From assembly GCA_000437435.1 (NCBI GenBank), contig FR899623.1, forward strand, positions 164,008 to 228,007: a DNA stretch of 64,000 nucleotides. The letters run 5' to 3'. Below, piece by piece: positions 35,291 through 45,014 of the stretch (positions are counted from its first letter, which is position 1; each line of letters starts with the position of its first letter). The position numbers were made by a program, and so were the translations under genes. Origin of the DNA: Clostridium sp. CAG:768. GTDB taxonomy: Bacteria; Cyanobacteriota; Vampirovibrionia; Gastranaerophilales; Gastranaerophilaceae. Below the pieces are notes generated by a model. That model was not told where the DNA came from, made no database searches, and worked only from the letters and a program-made list of their open reading frames with translations.

Positions 35291-35851
35291 TTACAGATCA
35301 TTTATTTGTTTAACGGTTTCTTTGATGTATTGCTTTACAGCTGGGGTGATTAGCAGATCAGGTTCAGACATTGTAAATTCATCAAGGATAATGACACCAC
35401 GTTTTAAATTCCCGCTTTCTATATATAAAAGACCTAGCATCACTCGATTTAGGGCATTTTTATCGTTGCTGTATTCTTTAATTTTCGCATTAACTAAACC
35501 TAAATCTTTATAACATCTGGCTAAATCTTTATAGTATTTAAAATTTAAGCTGTATTGATTTACTGCATCTTCATAGGGTTGTCTTGCCATATCAGGATAA
35601 CCTATTTTCATATAAGCATCACCAATATTGTTATAATATACTGCAGTAGCTTGAGTATTCGGATTTAAGCTGATTGCTATTTTGAATTCTTGTATTGCTG
35701 CATAATAACAACGTTCATTCATATAACGAAGTCCCATGTTATTGTGTAAATAAGCATTTTTTGTCGCATCAATTACATACACATCAGGTTTTCTATATCC
35801 TGATGTGAGAATGCTTAAAAATAACAAAGATATTAATAGGACTTTTTTCAT
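35291..35851 (-). CDS. TPR-repeat exported protein
   Basis: 186 residues. Hydrophobic signal peptide (MKKVLLISLLFLSILTSG). Two to three tetratricopeptide repeats: YYAAIQEFKIAISLNP, VYYNNIGDAYMKIGYPDMARQPYEDAV, YYKDLARCYKDLGL. Probably periplasmic or outer-membrane-associated scaffold. Convergent with the pseudopilin gene, 2 bases apart. Confidence 0.7.
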   Translation of the reverse strand: MKKVLLISLLFLSILTSGYRKPDVYVIDATKNAYLHNNMGLRYMNERCYYAAIQEFKIAISLNPNTQATAVYYNNIGDAYMKIGYPDMARQPYEDAVNQYSLNFKYYKDLARCYKDLGLVNAKIKEYSNDKNALNRVMLGLLYIESGNLKRGVIILDEFTMSEPDLLITPAVKQYIKETVKQINDL

Positions 35852-35871
35852 ACTTATATTTTAATTATGAT

Positions 35872-36804
35872 TTACATTAAATCAATTTCAAGACCTTCAT
35901 AAGCAAGGATTATGTCTTCTTGTAATTTATATTGTTCTTTTATTGAATTTAATTTGTTATCATCATAGCTTGGGTCAAAGTGGAAAAATACTAATTTTTC
36001 AGCTCCAGATTGATTTTTTGCATCAACAGCCATTTCAAAAGTTGAATGTCCGTAACCTTGTTTTGGGACAAAAGAGTCTAAATAATCTTCTGTTGTATAT
36101 TGAGCATCATGAATTAATAAATTACAGCCTCTTGCAAAATTTATTAATTTTTTATCACCGCCTGGGTAGCTTTCTTTGTCTGTTGAGTATACTAAAGTTT
36201 TATCTTTATATTGAATTTTATATATCAATACACCTTCTTGCGGGTGTGCATATGAGCGATAGCAGGTAATTAGGACATCATCTTCTTTTTCTAATTGAGC
36301 ATCTTTTTCGTTTTCAATTCGTTTAATTATTGGGCTTTCTCCATGACGTAAAATTATACCTTCAGTTTCGTTCAAATCTTTAATATTTAAATTCCCTGCG
36401 ATATCTCCTAAATCAAGTGGGAAAGATTTTCCGAATAATAATTCGGATATTTCATCAGCTAGGCTTTCGTTATAATTAACATTCCCAAAAACGTTTATGT
36501 TAGAAGATGGTATATGAAGCGGTCTAAAAAATGTAAAACCTTGAATGTGGTCTTGGTGTATATGTGAAATTAGAACTGTTGCATTAATAGGAGTCCTTTT
36601 TTCACTTTTAGTTGCAGAAGCAATGTATTTTGCAATAAGTTCGTTTCCGATATCGATTAATCCAGTACCGGCATCAAGAATTATCAAATGTCCGTTTACA
36701 TTTATTTCAACACAAGATGTGTTTCCACCGTATTGTAAAAAATCTTTATTTGCAATAGGATAGCTTCCTCTTACACCTCTAAATTTTACCTTAAATTCGC
36801 TCAT
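35872..36804 (-). CDS. MBL-fold metallo-hydrolase
   Basis: 310 residues. ATG at 36804 (MSEFKVKFRGVRGSYP) has AAGGAT upstream; the frame is open to 36840. Metal-binding HIHQDHIQG (HxHxDH near residue 80), Asp/His in LIHDAQYT, GHSTFEMA and FFHFDP. The start FRGVRGSYPIAN...YGGNTSCVE is typical of the PhnP/RNase-Z-like or cAMP phosphodiesterase-like branch that sits beside signalling genes. Substrate unknown. Confidence 0.85.
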   Translation of the reverse strand: MSEFKVKFRGVRGSYPIANKDFLQYGGNTSCVEINVNGHLIILDAGTGLIDIGNELIAKYIASATKSEKRTPINATVLISHIHQDHIQGFTFFRPLHIPSSNINVFGNVNYNESLADEISELLFGKSFPLDLGDIAGNLNIKDLNETEGIILRHGESPIIKRIENEKDAQLEKEDDVLITCYRSYAHPQEGVLIYKIQYKDKTLVYSTDKESYPGGDKKLINFARGCNLLIHDAQYTTEDYLDSFVPKQGYGHSTFEMAVDAKNQSGAEKLVFFHFDPSYDDNKLNSIKEQYKLQEDIILAYEGLEIDLM

Positions 36805-36901
36805 AATTTTATCCTTCTTTAAAGTTTGTACAAAACCCATTTTTTAGATCAGGTTTGCAAATTTTTATGCAAATCAAAGTTATGGGTGGAGCTGTACGCT
36901 C

Positions 36902-37843
36902 CTATTTTTTTATTGTAATTGTTGCATTTTGGTCTTTTTCTTCACCTGTATAAACGGTTGTTCCGAATACAAGTATTTTAGCAAGTTTTTGAATATTTGT
37001 CAGCTTTGTTTCTTTATTTTCAATATTGAATACGACTTTGTTTCTGTAATTAGATACAGTCACCATTCTAAAAGCGTTAGGATATGATACTAAAGATGGG
37101 CAACTTACATATAGTATGTTGTCTTTTTGAGTAATTTTGGCTCCATGGTAATGACCTTGGAATACTGCGATTGGATTTTTATATTTTGTTAAAATTTCTT
37201 CCATTTTGTCTGCATCAAGTAATCTGTGATTTGGACTATTGTATGGTTCAAGTACAGGTACATGCATAAATATTAAAACAGTATCTTTTTTTGAATTTGC
37301 GAGTTCATTGTCTAACCATTTTAATTGTTCTTCACCCATTCTTCCGTTTGAAGTTAGACGGTCTCTGATAATTGTGTCTAGAACAATTACTTTGTAACCT
37401 TTTTGTGGAATGAATGAGTAATATGATTTTTCAAATTTATAATTTGTATTGTATTTATTAACTAATTGCATATATACTGCAGGAGTTAAATAACCGCCAA
37501 ACATTGTATCGTGATTACCAAAAGCAAAATACCATGGTGCATTTATTTTTTCTGTATGGGGTAAAAATGCACTTAATTCTTTTTCAAAAGGTTTGTCAAT
37601 CAAATCTCCTGTGAACATAACAAAAGATACGTTCGGAGTTGCATTGATTTGTTCAATTGCATCGTCAAGTAGTTTTGGAGATTCTGCAATCATTTTGTAA
37701 GTTGTATTGTTAGTTCCAGTATAGTAGTGTACGTCACTTACTTGGGCAAATTTTAGACTTGATGTACTGCTGTATGATTGAAGTCCAAATAGCATTGCTC
37801 CTGCTAGTAATATAGATATTGACCAATTTTTTATTCTAGTCAT
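36902..37843 (-). CDS. Exported metallophosphoesterase
   Basis: 313 residues from ATG 37843, which has AAAGGA upstream and gives a clean Sec signal (MTRIKNWSISILLAGAML). A start at 37888 overlapping the previous stop (TAATG) is possible too. Calcineurin-like motifs: VSDVHYY, TGDLID, GNHDTMFGG, FMHVPVLEP and GHYHGAK. Substrates of this exported group include nucleotides and phospholipids. Downstream of, and probably co-transcribed with, the TPR gene. Confidence 0.85.
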   Translation of the reverse strand: MTRIKNWSISILLAGAMLFGLQSYSSTSSLKFAQVSDVHYYTGTNNTTYKMIAESPKLLDDAIEQINATPNVSFVMFTGDLIDKPFEKELSAFLPHTEKINAPWYFAFGNHDTMFGGYLTPAVYMQLVNKYNTNYKFEKSYYSFIPQKGYKVIVLDTIIRDRLTSNGRMGEEQLKWLDNELANSKKDTVLIFMHVPVLEPYNSPNHRLLDADKMEEILTKYKNPIAVFQGHYHGAKITQKDNILYVSCPSLVSYPNAFRMVTVSNYRNKVVFNIENKETKLTNIQKLAKILVFGTTVYTGEEKDQNATITIKK

Positions 37844-37887
37844 TGCTGTTTCCTTTGTTTTTACTCTTTTTCTGTATCTTCTTGTCA

Positions 37888-38772
37888 TTATTTTTTATCC
37901 AACTTTGATTTGATTTCATTATACTTAGAAGTTAATTCTTTGTCGTCATCAGACAGTATGATTGCTTTATCTGTGTTTAAAAGAGCTGATGGGTAATTCC
38001 CCATTGCATAGTCACAAAGACCAATGTATTTATATACTTCTGATGTTTGAACATTTTGTGATAAAATATTTAATTTCTCACGAGCTTGTGAGTAATCCCC
38101 TTTATAATAAAGGATTTTAGCTTCTATTAATAAATACGAAATATCTTCTTCTATATTGATTGCTTTTTCTATGTCATTTTCAGCTTTATCAATATTGTTT
38201 GTATTAAGATATGCTTTCGCTCTCATTGCATAAGCTATGTCTGAATTTTTATTATATGTCAAATATTTATTTAATACATCGATTGCATTTGAAAAATCTT
38301 TATTAGCAATATAAGCTTGTGCAAGACTTAAATAACTTTGTGTATAGTCAGGATTTAACGAAATTGCTTTTTGATAATTATAAATTGCATTTTTATAATC
38401 ATTATTGTTTAAGTAAACTTCTGCGAGGGAATATGCTGCCCAAAAGTCATTTGGAGTATTGTTTAATGATGTTATTTCTTTTTCGTAATCCCCTTGTAAT
38501 TTTGAAGTTTTTGAATTGTTTATATTTTTATTTTTAGAAGTTAAATAAGATTTTGAGTTTGGGTTTTTAATTCTTATTAAAGTATTTTTTAGATCTTTTG
38601 CATCGTTATTGTTAGGTTCAAGTTGTAAAATTTTATCAAGATAAATAATAGCATCATTATATTGACCGTATGTACAATAATTTGTTGCTATATCAAAGTA
38701 ATCCTCGGTAATTTCGCTTGAGGATACTGCTATGCAAGGGAATATTAGACATAACAGAAAGAATTTTTTCAT
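37888..38772 (-). CDS. TPR-repeat exported protein
   Basis: 294 residues. Signal peptide MKKFFLLCLIFPCIAVSSS. About six TPR motifs: YGQYNDAIIYLDKILQLEPNN, NDYKNAIYNYQKAISLNPDY, KDFSNAIDVLNKYLTYN, NNIDKAENDIEKAINIE, and two more to the end. Its stop overlaps the first possible start of the metallophosphoesterase gene, so the two are likely one operon. Function probably protein-protein interaction in the envelope. Confidence 0.72.
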   Translation of the reverse strand: MKKFFLLCLIFPCIAVSSSEITEDYFDIATNYCTYGQYNDAIIYLDKILQLEPNNNDAKDLKNTLIRIKNPNSKSYLTSKNKNINNSKTSKLQGDYEKEITSLNNTPNDFWAAYSLAEVYLNNNDYKNAIYNYQKAISLNPDYTQSYLSLAQAYIANKDFSNAIDVLNKYLTYNKNSDIAYAMRAKAYLNTNNIDKAENDIEKAINIEEDISYLLIEAKILYYKGDYSQAREKLNILSQNVQTSEVYKYIGLCDYAMGNYPSALLNTDKAIILSDDDKELTSKYNEIKSKLDKK

Positions 38773-38851
38773 AATAAAATTATATCATAATTTCATCTAA
38801 ATGTATGAGAAATTAAAGTTAAAATATTTTTTTGCCGTTATTAAGAATATC

Positions 38852-39388
38852 ATGACTAAAAGTTTTTTTGTAAATCCATTTGAAAAGAAACCAGATAAAG
38901 ATCCAATGACACCGACTTATGTAAAGCCTGATGGAACTCAGGTTATTGAAAAAAAAGAGGAATTCGGTCTTACTGTATATGAAAAATGCCCAGATGGTGC
39001 TTTGATTTTTAGAAGTTATAACAAAAGTGGAAAGCTTATTTTGGATTTTGCTAGAAATTTGAATTTTGAAGTTGGGCACCGTTATGATGATTTGGGGAAT
39101 ATGGTTTATAAATATGATTCTGTATATGATGAGCATAACGTGCTTGCAATTAAAAATGAATATGATATTGAGTACTATGACGACGGTAAAAAGAAATTAG
39201 AAGTTTTAACAAAATTTCCTGATGATGTCACAGTATATATGCAATATGATAAATCTGGCAAAAGAATTGAAAAAATTGAAGAACGAGGTACCGTCAAAAC
39301 TTGGTTTGATGAAAATGACAAACCGATAAAAAGAGAAATTGACAGAGGATCTGGTGGTATTATCACTCAAGATTTGAGAAACCAATAA
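38852..39388 (+). CDS. Hypothetical protein with MORN/DUF2963-like repeats
   Basis: 178 residues from ATG 38852 (MTKSFFVNPFEKKPD); an upstream start at 38801 is less likely because it would make the N-terminus run through the divergent promoter region. Repeats of the form YxKSGKLILDF, HRYDDLGNMVYKYDS, EYYDDGKKKLEV, QYDKSGKRIEKI, WFDENDKPIKRE are antitoxin/RHS-like beta-strand repeats. No signal peptide. Related in style to the 84-residue protein at 11.7 kb. Confidence 0.55.
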   Translation: MTKSFFVNPFEKKPDKDPMTPTYVKPDGTQVIEKKEEFGLTVYEKCPDGALIFRSYNKSGKLILDFARNLNFEVGHRYDDLGNMVYKYDSVYDEHNVLAIKNEYDIEYYDDGKKKLEVLTKFPDDVTVYMQYDKSGKRIEKIEERGTVKTWFDENDKPIKREIDRGSGGIITQDLRNQ

Positions 39389-39419
39389 AAAAGAGTATTT
39401 GTTAATAATACTCTTTTTT
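39387..39419. terminator. Bidirectional terminator
   Basis: AAAAAAGAGTATT / AATACTCTTTTTT stem, between convergent genes. Confidence 0.85.
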
Positions 39420-39444
39420 ATTTTTAAATTGTTAATTAAAACTG

Positions 39445-40497
39445 TTAAATATTCATAGCTCTTAAGATTTCATTCATATCTGATGATGTTTTCTTAACGT
39501 CTGAATTTGAATATTTAATCGCATTATCTGGATCTTTTAATCCGTTACCAGTTAAGATACAAACAATTTTTGAGCCTTCTTTTACTTGGTCTTTTACTTT
39601 AATTAACCCTGCAACAGATGCAGCGCTTGCAGGTTCTGCAAGTACACCTTCGCAAGATGCGATAAGTTTATATGCTTTTACGATTTCTTCATCTGTTACG
39701 CAATTTATCATACCGTTGCTTTCATCTCTTGCAGCTTCTGCAAATTTCCAACTTGCAGGGTTTCCAATACGGATTGCAGTTGCAAGTGTTTCAGGTTTGA
39801 AAATTCTTTCTCCTTTTACAATCGCAGCAGCACCTTCTGCTTCAAAGCCCATCATTTTTGGTAAGTTAGAAACTTTTCCGGCTTTGTGCCATTCTTTGTA
39901 ACCTTTCCAGTATGCTGTGATATTACCGGCATTTCCAACTGGGATAAAATGGTAATCAGGAGCTTGTCCTAATGCGTTACAAATTTCAAATGCACCTGTT
40001 TTTTGACCTTCTATTCTGTAAGGGTTTACAGAGTTTACAAGTGTAATTGGGTAGTTGTCAGAAATTTTTCTTACCATTTCAAGAGCTTCATCAAAATTTC
40101 CTTGAATTGCAATAATTTCAGCTCCATACATCATTGCTTGAGATAATTTGCCAAGTGCGATGTAACCGTCAGGGATTAATACGAAAGTTCTCATACCTGC
40201 TTTTGCACCGTAAGCTGCTGCTGATGCTGATGTATTTCCTGTTGATGCACAGATAATTGCACCTGCACCTGCTTCTTTTGCTTTAGATACAGCCATTGTC
40301 ATTCCGCGGTCTTTGAAACTTCCTGTTGGGTTGCAGCCTTCAAATTTTAAATAAATTTCAGCATCTAGCCCTATTTTTTTAGCTAAATTTTCAGCTTTAA
40401 TTAATGGAGTGTTTCCTTCGTTTAATGTGACAACAGGAGTTTTATCTGTTACCGGAAGGTATTCTCTGAATGTATTGATTAATCCTTGATAGTACAT
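39445..40497 (-). CDS. thrC: Threonine synthase
   Basis: 350 residues, converts O-phosphohomoserine to threonine using PLP. PLP lysine in [11 protein letters not shown], phosphate-binding [31 protein letters not shown], and late GNGLKDPDN. Length and motifs fit the short threonine-synthase class. Downstream of hom with a membrane protein gene between; same orientation, so the threonine branch is one unit. Confidence 0.95.
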   Translation of the reverse strand: MYYQGLINTFREYLPVTDKTPVVTLNEGNTPLIKAENLAKKIGLDAEIYLKFEGCNPTGSFKDRGMTMAVSKAKEAGAGAIICASTGNTSASAAAYGAKAGMRTFVLIPDGYIALGKLSQAMMYGAEIIAIQGNFDEALEMVRKISDNYPITLVNSVNPYRIEGQKTGAFEICNALGQAPDYHFIPVGNAGNITAYWKGYKEWHKAGKVSNLPKMMGFEAEGAAAIVKGERIFKPETLATAIRIGNPASWKFAEAARDESNGMINCVTDEEIVKAYKLIASCEGVLAEPASAASVAGLIKVKDQVKEGSKIVCILTGNGLKDPDNAIKYSNSDVKKTSSDMNEILRAMNI

Positions 40498-40525
40498 ACT
40501 TTCCCTCTTTCTCTTTATAGAAATT

Positions 40526-40975
40526 TTAATATTTTATATTAATGTTTTTATCAGAACTATTTAAAAAGTCATTTAACTCTTTAGCTATATTTTCAGCTTT
40601 ATATCTATTGTGTGAGCTGGCAGAGAAAAATTTTTGTTTTTCTCCGCTTTTCGTTAATGCATAAATATGATATTTTAGTATTTCTTTTCTTTTGATCCTA
40701 GCTTGATCTGAAGAACTTGCATTGAAATAATTCCAGAGTTTCATAACATCGATAGAACTTGAAACATAAAATTTGCTTATTGAATCTATATTTACTCTTT
40801 TTTCTTTCATTGTGTATCTGAACAAGTTTTGTTCAACAATTTTACATCCAGAATATGATGAACATATCAAATTGGATGTTGAAATATTATAACAACAAAA
40901 TAAAATTACAATTATTGGAAGGATTATAAGAATTAACTTATTAGTAAAAGTTAGCTTTTGCTTATTTTCTGGCAT
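40526..40975 (-). CDS. Hypothetical membrane protein between hom and thrC
   Basis: 149 residues. One membrane helix near residues 13-30 ([18 protein letters not shown]), then a C-terminal soluble domain rich in Ser/Lys/Asn with three Cys in the membrane-proximal part ([11 protein letters not shown]). Resembles a small bacterial PH-domain protein only weakly; family not recognised. It sits inside the threonine gene pair. Confidence 0.6.
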   Translation of the reverse strand: MPENKQKLTFTNKLILIILPIIVILFCCYNISTSNLICSSYSGCKIVEQNLFRYTMKEKRVNIDSISKFYVSSSIDVMKLWNYFNASSSDQARIKRKEILKYHIYALTKSGEKQKFFSASSHNRYKAENIAKELNDFLNSSDKNINIKY

Positions 40976-40996
40976 TTACCTTCTCCTGTATTTTTA

Positions 40997-42265
40997 TTAC
41001 ACTTGAACTCTTATTAAGCTTTTTACAATATTTCCATCTTGTTCAATTTGTTTAATTGCATTTTGCATATTTTTTTCTTTTACAAGTTCTGTAATAACCG
41101 TAATATCTGCAGTATTATCATCTGATACGCAGCGTTGTACAATGCTTGCTAAACTTATATCATTGTTTGCACAAATTGTTCCGATTTTTCCTATTACGCC
41201 TTTGTTGTTTTTGGCATTAATAGATATGTAATATTTGTTTGTTGTATCGGAAATGTTAATCATATGAGCGTCATCATTATGTTTGCATCTCATCATAGGC
41301 AAAATATAATCAGATTTTCCTATTTCTGCAGCTATTGCAAGAATATCACCTACAACCGAACTTGCTGTTGGAAACTCTCCAGCTCCAGGGCCTGAAAGTG
41401 TTACACTGCCTATAGGGTGACCGCTTAATGATACAGCATTTGTTACATAATCAATGTGTGCAAGAGTTGATTTTTTTGAAACAAGCATTGGGTGTACTCT
41501 TACGTCAACATTTTCGTTATCGTCCATATGTGCTGATGCGATTAGTTTAATTTTATAGCCTAAGTCGTTTGCAGCTTTCATATCTTCTGCACGAATTTTT
41601 GTAATTCCTTCTCTGTATACATTTTCAATTTTTATTCTTTTATTGAATGTAATTGAGGCAAGGGTTGCAATTTTGTATGCTGCATCAAAACCTTCAACAT
41701 CGCCTGTTGGATCAGCTTCAGCATAGCCTAATTCTTGAGCTTCTTTTAAAACATCAGAATATTGAGCTCCTTGCACGTCCATTTTAGTTAAAATGTAATT
41801 TGTTGTGCCATTTACGATTGCTTCAATGTGGTTAATTTTGTTACCGGCAAGAATTGTTTTAATAGGCATTATAATTGGTATACCGCCGGCTATTGCAGCT
41901 TCGTATAAAATTACTCTGTTATATTCTTCTGCAATTTTAAATAATTCTTCTCCTCTTTTAGCAAGAAGTTCTTTATTGGCGGTTACAATATGTTTACCAT
42001 TTTTAATTGCAGTTGCAATTAAGTCAAAAGCTGGTTCTAACCCGCCTACAAGTTCTGCAACAATATCGATTTCAGGGTCATTGACGATTTTATAAGCGTC
42101 ATCTGTTACAATTGATTCATCTAACCCTTTGATATTTCTTTTTTTGTTGATATTACGAACTGCAATACTTTTTACTTCTACATTATCAAAAGACTGTAAA
42201 GTCTTAAAAACACCGGAACCAACTGTTCCTAATCCTATAAGTCCAATTTTAATTTTCTTTTCCAT
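40997..42265 (-). CDS. hom: Homoserine dehydrogenase
   Basis: 422 residues. NAD(P)-binding GLIGLGTVGSGVFK at residues 7-20, catalytic region VTANKELLAKRG and GGIPIIMPIK, GYAEADPTGDVEGFDA, and a C-terminal ACT domain (about 345-422; YYISINAKNNKGVIG) that usually mediates threonine feedback. Aspartate-semialdehyde to homoserine, first step of the threonine branch. thrB is not in this window. Confidence 0.96.
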   Translation of the reverse strand: MEKKIKIGLIGLGTVGSGVFKTLQSFDNVEVKSIAVRNINKKRNIKGLDESIVTDDAYKIVNDPEIDIVAELVGGLEPAFDLIATAIKNGKHIVTANKELLAKRGEELFKIAEEYNRVILYEAAIAGGIPIIMPIKTILAGNKINHIEAIVNGTTNYILTKMDVQGAQYSDVLKEAQELGYAEADPTGDVEGFDAAYKIATLASITFNKRIKIENVYREGITKIRAEDMKAANDLGYKIKLIASAHMDDNENVDVRVHPMLVSKKSTLAHIDYVTNAVSLSGHPIGSVTLSGPGAGEFPTASSVVGDILAIAAEIGKSDYILPMMRCKHNDDAHMINISDTTNKYYISINAKNNKGVIGKIGTICANNDISLASIVQRCVSDDNTADITVITELVKEKNMQNAIKQIEQDGNIVKSLIRVQV

Positions 42266-42305
42266 ATGAAGATTGTATCATAAATAAGAAAATTAATTGA
42301 AAATT

Positions 42306-42593
42306 TTATTTATTACTTTTAATAAAGAAGCTTTTAATTTTAATTATTATTTCTGCAATCAATTTAGTGATAGAGAAGTTGTCTTCTGGCATTTCAGGTT
42401 CTTTATCAAAAGTGAAGATATCACCTTCATCTTTTTTCATAAAGATACTTTCATCTAAATATTTTCTTTCTTGTTTTTCTTCTTTTTCCCCTTGAGCCAT
42501 ATACCCGAGGTTACCTGCGCCGCCGTCATTTTGCATAGATGCTGCTGCTTTGATAACCGGTTTTGTGCTCAAAACATTTACATCGAATGACAT
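42306..42593 (-). CDS. Hypothetical small protein
   Basis: 95 residues, family not recognised. Disordered N-terminal half rich in Gly/Ala/Glu, with GGAGNLGYMAQGEKEEKQERK; C-terminal hydrophobic-basic helix ITKLIAEIIIKIKSFFIKSNK, possibly membrane-associated. No signal peptide. Downstream of the HD gene on the same strand, 128 bases from it. Confidence 0.5.
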   Translation of the reverse strand: MSFDVNVLSTKPVIKAAASMQNDGGAGNLGYMAQGEKEEKQERKYLDESIFMKKDEGDIFTFDKEPEMPEDNFSITKLIAEIIIKIKSFFIKSNK

Positions 42594-42721
42594 TTTTTCA
42601 CCATAACTTTACGATTTTTTATATATTCGTAAACCCCTTTTGTTTCCTTATATATATAAAGTATTTTTCATGAAGAAATGTTACAAAAAAGAGTGTTTTG
42701 TAACAAAAAGTTTACAATATG

Positions 42722-43309
42722 TTATTCGCTGAATTTTAAAACACTTTGGCACTTAAAGCCTATTTCAAATAAATCTCTTTTTCTTATTGCAGAAGTAATA
42801 TCAGGTCTAAATTCCGGAGTATTTGGAGTAAGTATAAATTCAACGATATTATTTTCTTCATCATAGTTTAGGTGAATTTTTTTTATTAAGTTAAGATGAC
42901 CTCTATCTAATCCGTCAGAAATTTTTAGAATTCCTGCAAGACGTTTAACTATTTTTCTTTCTTTTTTTTCGAGAGTGTTATAAATTTCGTGGTCATTTTT
43001 ATCAGGCAGACCGCCTCTATGATATCTGCAAATACAGCCTATAATTTTTTCTTCATTTTCATTAAATCCTGCTATTCCGTTTTCGATTACCATTTTCATG
43101 CTGTGTTTGTTATGACCTTTGGAATCTATATAATAGCCGATATCATGTAATAGTGCAGCTGCTTCAAGAAATTTGCGTTCTTTGTTAGACATTTCTCGAA
43201 TTTTTTCATTGGCTTCATCAAAAATCATCATGGAAATTCTTCGCACTTCAATTGGGTGTGATGAGCTTTTTGAATATTTATTAAGCAGTTCTTGTGCAGT
43301 TAATTTCAT
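42722..43309 (-). CDS. HD-domain phosphohydrolase, Ppx/GppA C-terminal type
   Basis: 195 residues. HD motif in AALLHDIGYYID (about residues 52-63), preceding helix with MMIFDEANEKI and following GHNKHSMKM and CICRYHRGGLPD. This arrangement equals the C-terminal HD domain of exopolyphosphatase/GppA, encoded here as a free-standing protein. Substrate could be polyphosphate, (p)ppGpp or another phosphate ester; not decidable. Divergent from the diguanylate cyclase gene. Confidence 0.8.
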   Translation of the reverse strand: MKLTAQELLNKYSKSSSHPIEVRRISMMIFDEANEKIREMSNKERKFLEAAALLHDIGYYIDSKGHNKHSMKMVIENGIAGFNENEEKIIGCICRYHRGGLPDKNDHEIYNTLEKKERKIVKRLAGILKISDGLDRGHLNLIKKIHLNYDEENNIVEFILTPNTPEFRPDITSAIRKRDLFEIGFKCQSVLKFSE

Positions 43310-43368
43310 AATTTACATTAATTTTAGCAAAAAAATGGATTGCGTACAATATTTTTGATATTATAAAT

Positions 43369-44034
43369 ATGGTTATGGAAAATATAGATAATATAAAAAA
43401 CACAGATTTTGATATCCCATCTGATGTTTTAGATGAAATTCAAAAAAATATTCAAAATATAATAGAAGGTTTTGATATTCCAGATGATAATAAAATGGAA
43501 GTTATCAAAAAAATTAATTTTATGTACACGCAAACAAAGCAAATGTCTTTTACAGATCCTTTGACAAGGTTATCTAATCGTAGACATTTTGAAACAAGTC
43601 TTGAAAGAGAATATATGCGTGCTAAACGTTATAATAGTGACTTAAGTGTTGCAATTATAGATATTGATTTTTTCAAAAAATTTAATGATACATATGGTCA
43701 TTCTTGTGGTGATTATGTATTGAAAGAGGTTGCATATAAAATTTTGAATAATTTTAGGCAGACTGATTTTGTATTTAGATATGGCGGGGAAGAATTTGCT
43801 GTAATATTGACTGAAACTGCAGGAGAAAATGCTATTATTCCTCTTGAAAGATTGAGAAAAAATATAGAAAGTTCAAAATTTCTGTACCATGGAGAACAAT
43901 TAAATGTAACTGTAAGTATTGGTGTAAGTTCAAATACAGATTTTGAAAATCCTTGGGAAATGTTTGATGATGCAGATAGAGCATTGTACGAGGCAAAAAA
44001 CAGTGGACGTAACAAAGTTAGGTCTGCAGGATAA
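43369..44034 (+). CDS. Diguanylate cyclase (GGDEF)
   Basis: 221 residues, cytoplasmic; synthesises c-di-GMP. Short N-terminal helical region, then a GGDEF domain from about residue 60: DPLTRLSNRRHFE, IDIDFFKKFNDTYGHSCGD, inhibitory I-site RQTD five residues before RYGGEEF, and late SIGVSS, DADRALYEAKNSGRNKV. All catalytic residues are present, so an active enzyme is likely. No sensor or membrane segment, so control is not evident. Leader is very short. Confidence 0.92.
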   Translation: MVMENIDNIKNTDFDIPSDVLDEIQKNIQNIIEGFDIPDDNKMEVIKKINFMYTQTKQMSFTDPLTRLSNRRHFETSLEREYMRAKRYNSDLSVAIIDIDFFKKFNDTYGHSCGDYVLKEVAYKILNNFRQTDFVFRYGGEEFAVILTETAGENAIIPLERLRKNIESSKFLYHGEQLNVTVSIGVSSNTDFENPWEMFDDADRALYEAKNSGRNKVRSAG

Positions 44035-44069
44035 TTGATGTTATTTAAAATTGAAGATAGGATAAAATT

Positions 44070-44417
44070 ATGATTAAAAATATTTGTAAATTATTAATTA
44101 TGGTCTTTTTATTAACAGGTATTGTATCAGCAGAAGAATATACAACTGTGCATGCTGAACATATTCTTGTGAAAACTGCTGCTGAAGCTCAGCAGATTAA
44201 AAAAGATATTGATAATGGCGGTAGTTTTGAATATTATGCAAGGGCCTACTCTCTTTGTCCTTCAGGACGAAATGGCGGAGATTTAGGGTATTTTGATCGT
44301 GGACAAATGGTGCCGGAGTTTGAAAAGGCAGCTTTTAATACTCCTGTTGGAGAAGTTTCAAATCCTGTGTATACACAGTTCGGGTGGCATTTGATTAAAG
44401 TTTTGGATAAAAAATAG
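44070..44417 (+). CDS. Parvulin-type peptidyl-prolyl isomerase, exported
   Basis: 115 residues: Sec signal peptide (residues 1-22), then a single PpiC rotamase domain, with VHAEHILVKT, RAYSLCPSGRNGGDLGYFDRGQMVPEFEKAAF and HLIKVLDKK. Lacks the long chaperone arms of SurA/PrsA. Would help fold periplasmic or secreted proteins. Own terminator follows. Confidence 0.88.
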   Translation: MIKNICKLLIMVFLLTGIVSAEEYTTVHAEHILVKTAAEAQQIKKDIDNGGSFEYYARAYSLCPSGRNGGDLGYFDRGQMVPEFEKAAFNTPVGEVSNPVYTQFGWHLIKVLDKK

Positions 44418-44422
44418 GAAAT

Positions 44423-44457
44423 AAAAAAGAAGCTTTAAAAATAAAGCTTCTTTTTTT
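44423..44457. terminator. Bidirectional terminator
   Basis: AAAAAAGAAGCTTT / AAAGCTTCTTTTTTT stem with a 6-base loop, shared with the convergent gene. Confidence 0.88.
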
Positions 44458-44475
44458 ATGAGCTATCTGAAATTA

Positions 44476-44868
44476 TTAACCGCCAATTCTAATTGGTTCA
44501 TTTTGGTTTTGTTGAGCTTCTTGTTTTTGAGCAGGAGCTTGTTGTTTAGTTTTGTCTAATTCTTTTTGTAATTTTTCTTGTTTTTTTATTAGTTTAGCCA
44601 TTTTTTTCAATGCTTTTACTTCACCTTGAGGTTTGTTGAAAGATTCAGGATTTAGTGTTATCATTTTTTCCCAGCATCCAGGTACGTTTGATTTTTCTCC
44701 ACAAACACAGTTTCTCCAAGTTTCACCTGTTTTTTTATCAACTAGGATTGTTATCATATTGCTTCCTGTAACTACATCATATCTACTTTTTGTATTTGTG
44801 TTTGCAATTTGTATCCACATTGTAGCTAGAATTAGTACAGCAAGTCCAATTAAAATATTTTCTCTCAT
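44476..44868 (-). CDS. Hypothetical membrane-anchored protein, Gln-rich tail
   Basis: 130 residues from ATG 44868 (MRENILIGLAVLIL), with GAGG upstream. One N-terminal membrane helix (residues 4-22), a short globular part with Cys at NCVCGEKSNVPGC, then a coiled Lys-rich region and a Gln/Glu/Pro-rich tail (QQAPAQKQEAQQNQNEP). Family not recognised. Confidence 0.55.
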   Translation of the reverse strand: MRENILIGLAVLILATMWIQIANTNTKSRYDVVTGSNMITILVDKKTGETWRNCVCGEKSNVPGCWEKMITLNPESFNKPQGEVKALKKMAKLIKKQEKLQKELDKTKQQAPAQKQEAQQNQNEPIRIGG

Positions 44869-45014
44869 AAAAACCTCTTTTCTTAATAATAGTAAATTTT
44901 TCAAAATAATTATACATACAAAGTCTAGTATTAGCAAGTTGTATAATAATACTTTAGCCCAATGAAAATTAAAAATAGAGAATCTAAAATTATATATAAA
45001 GAAAGGATAAATTT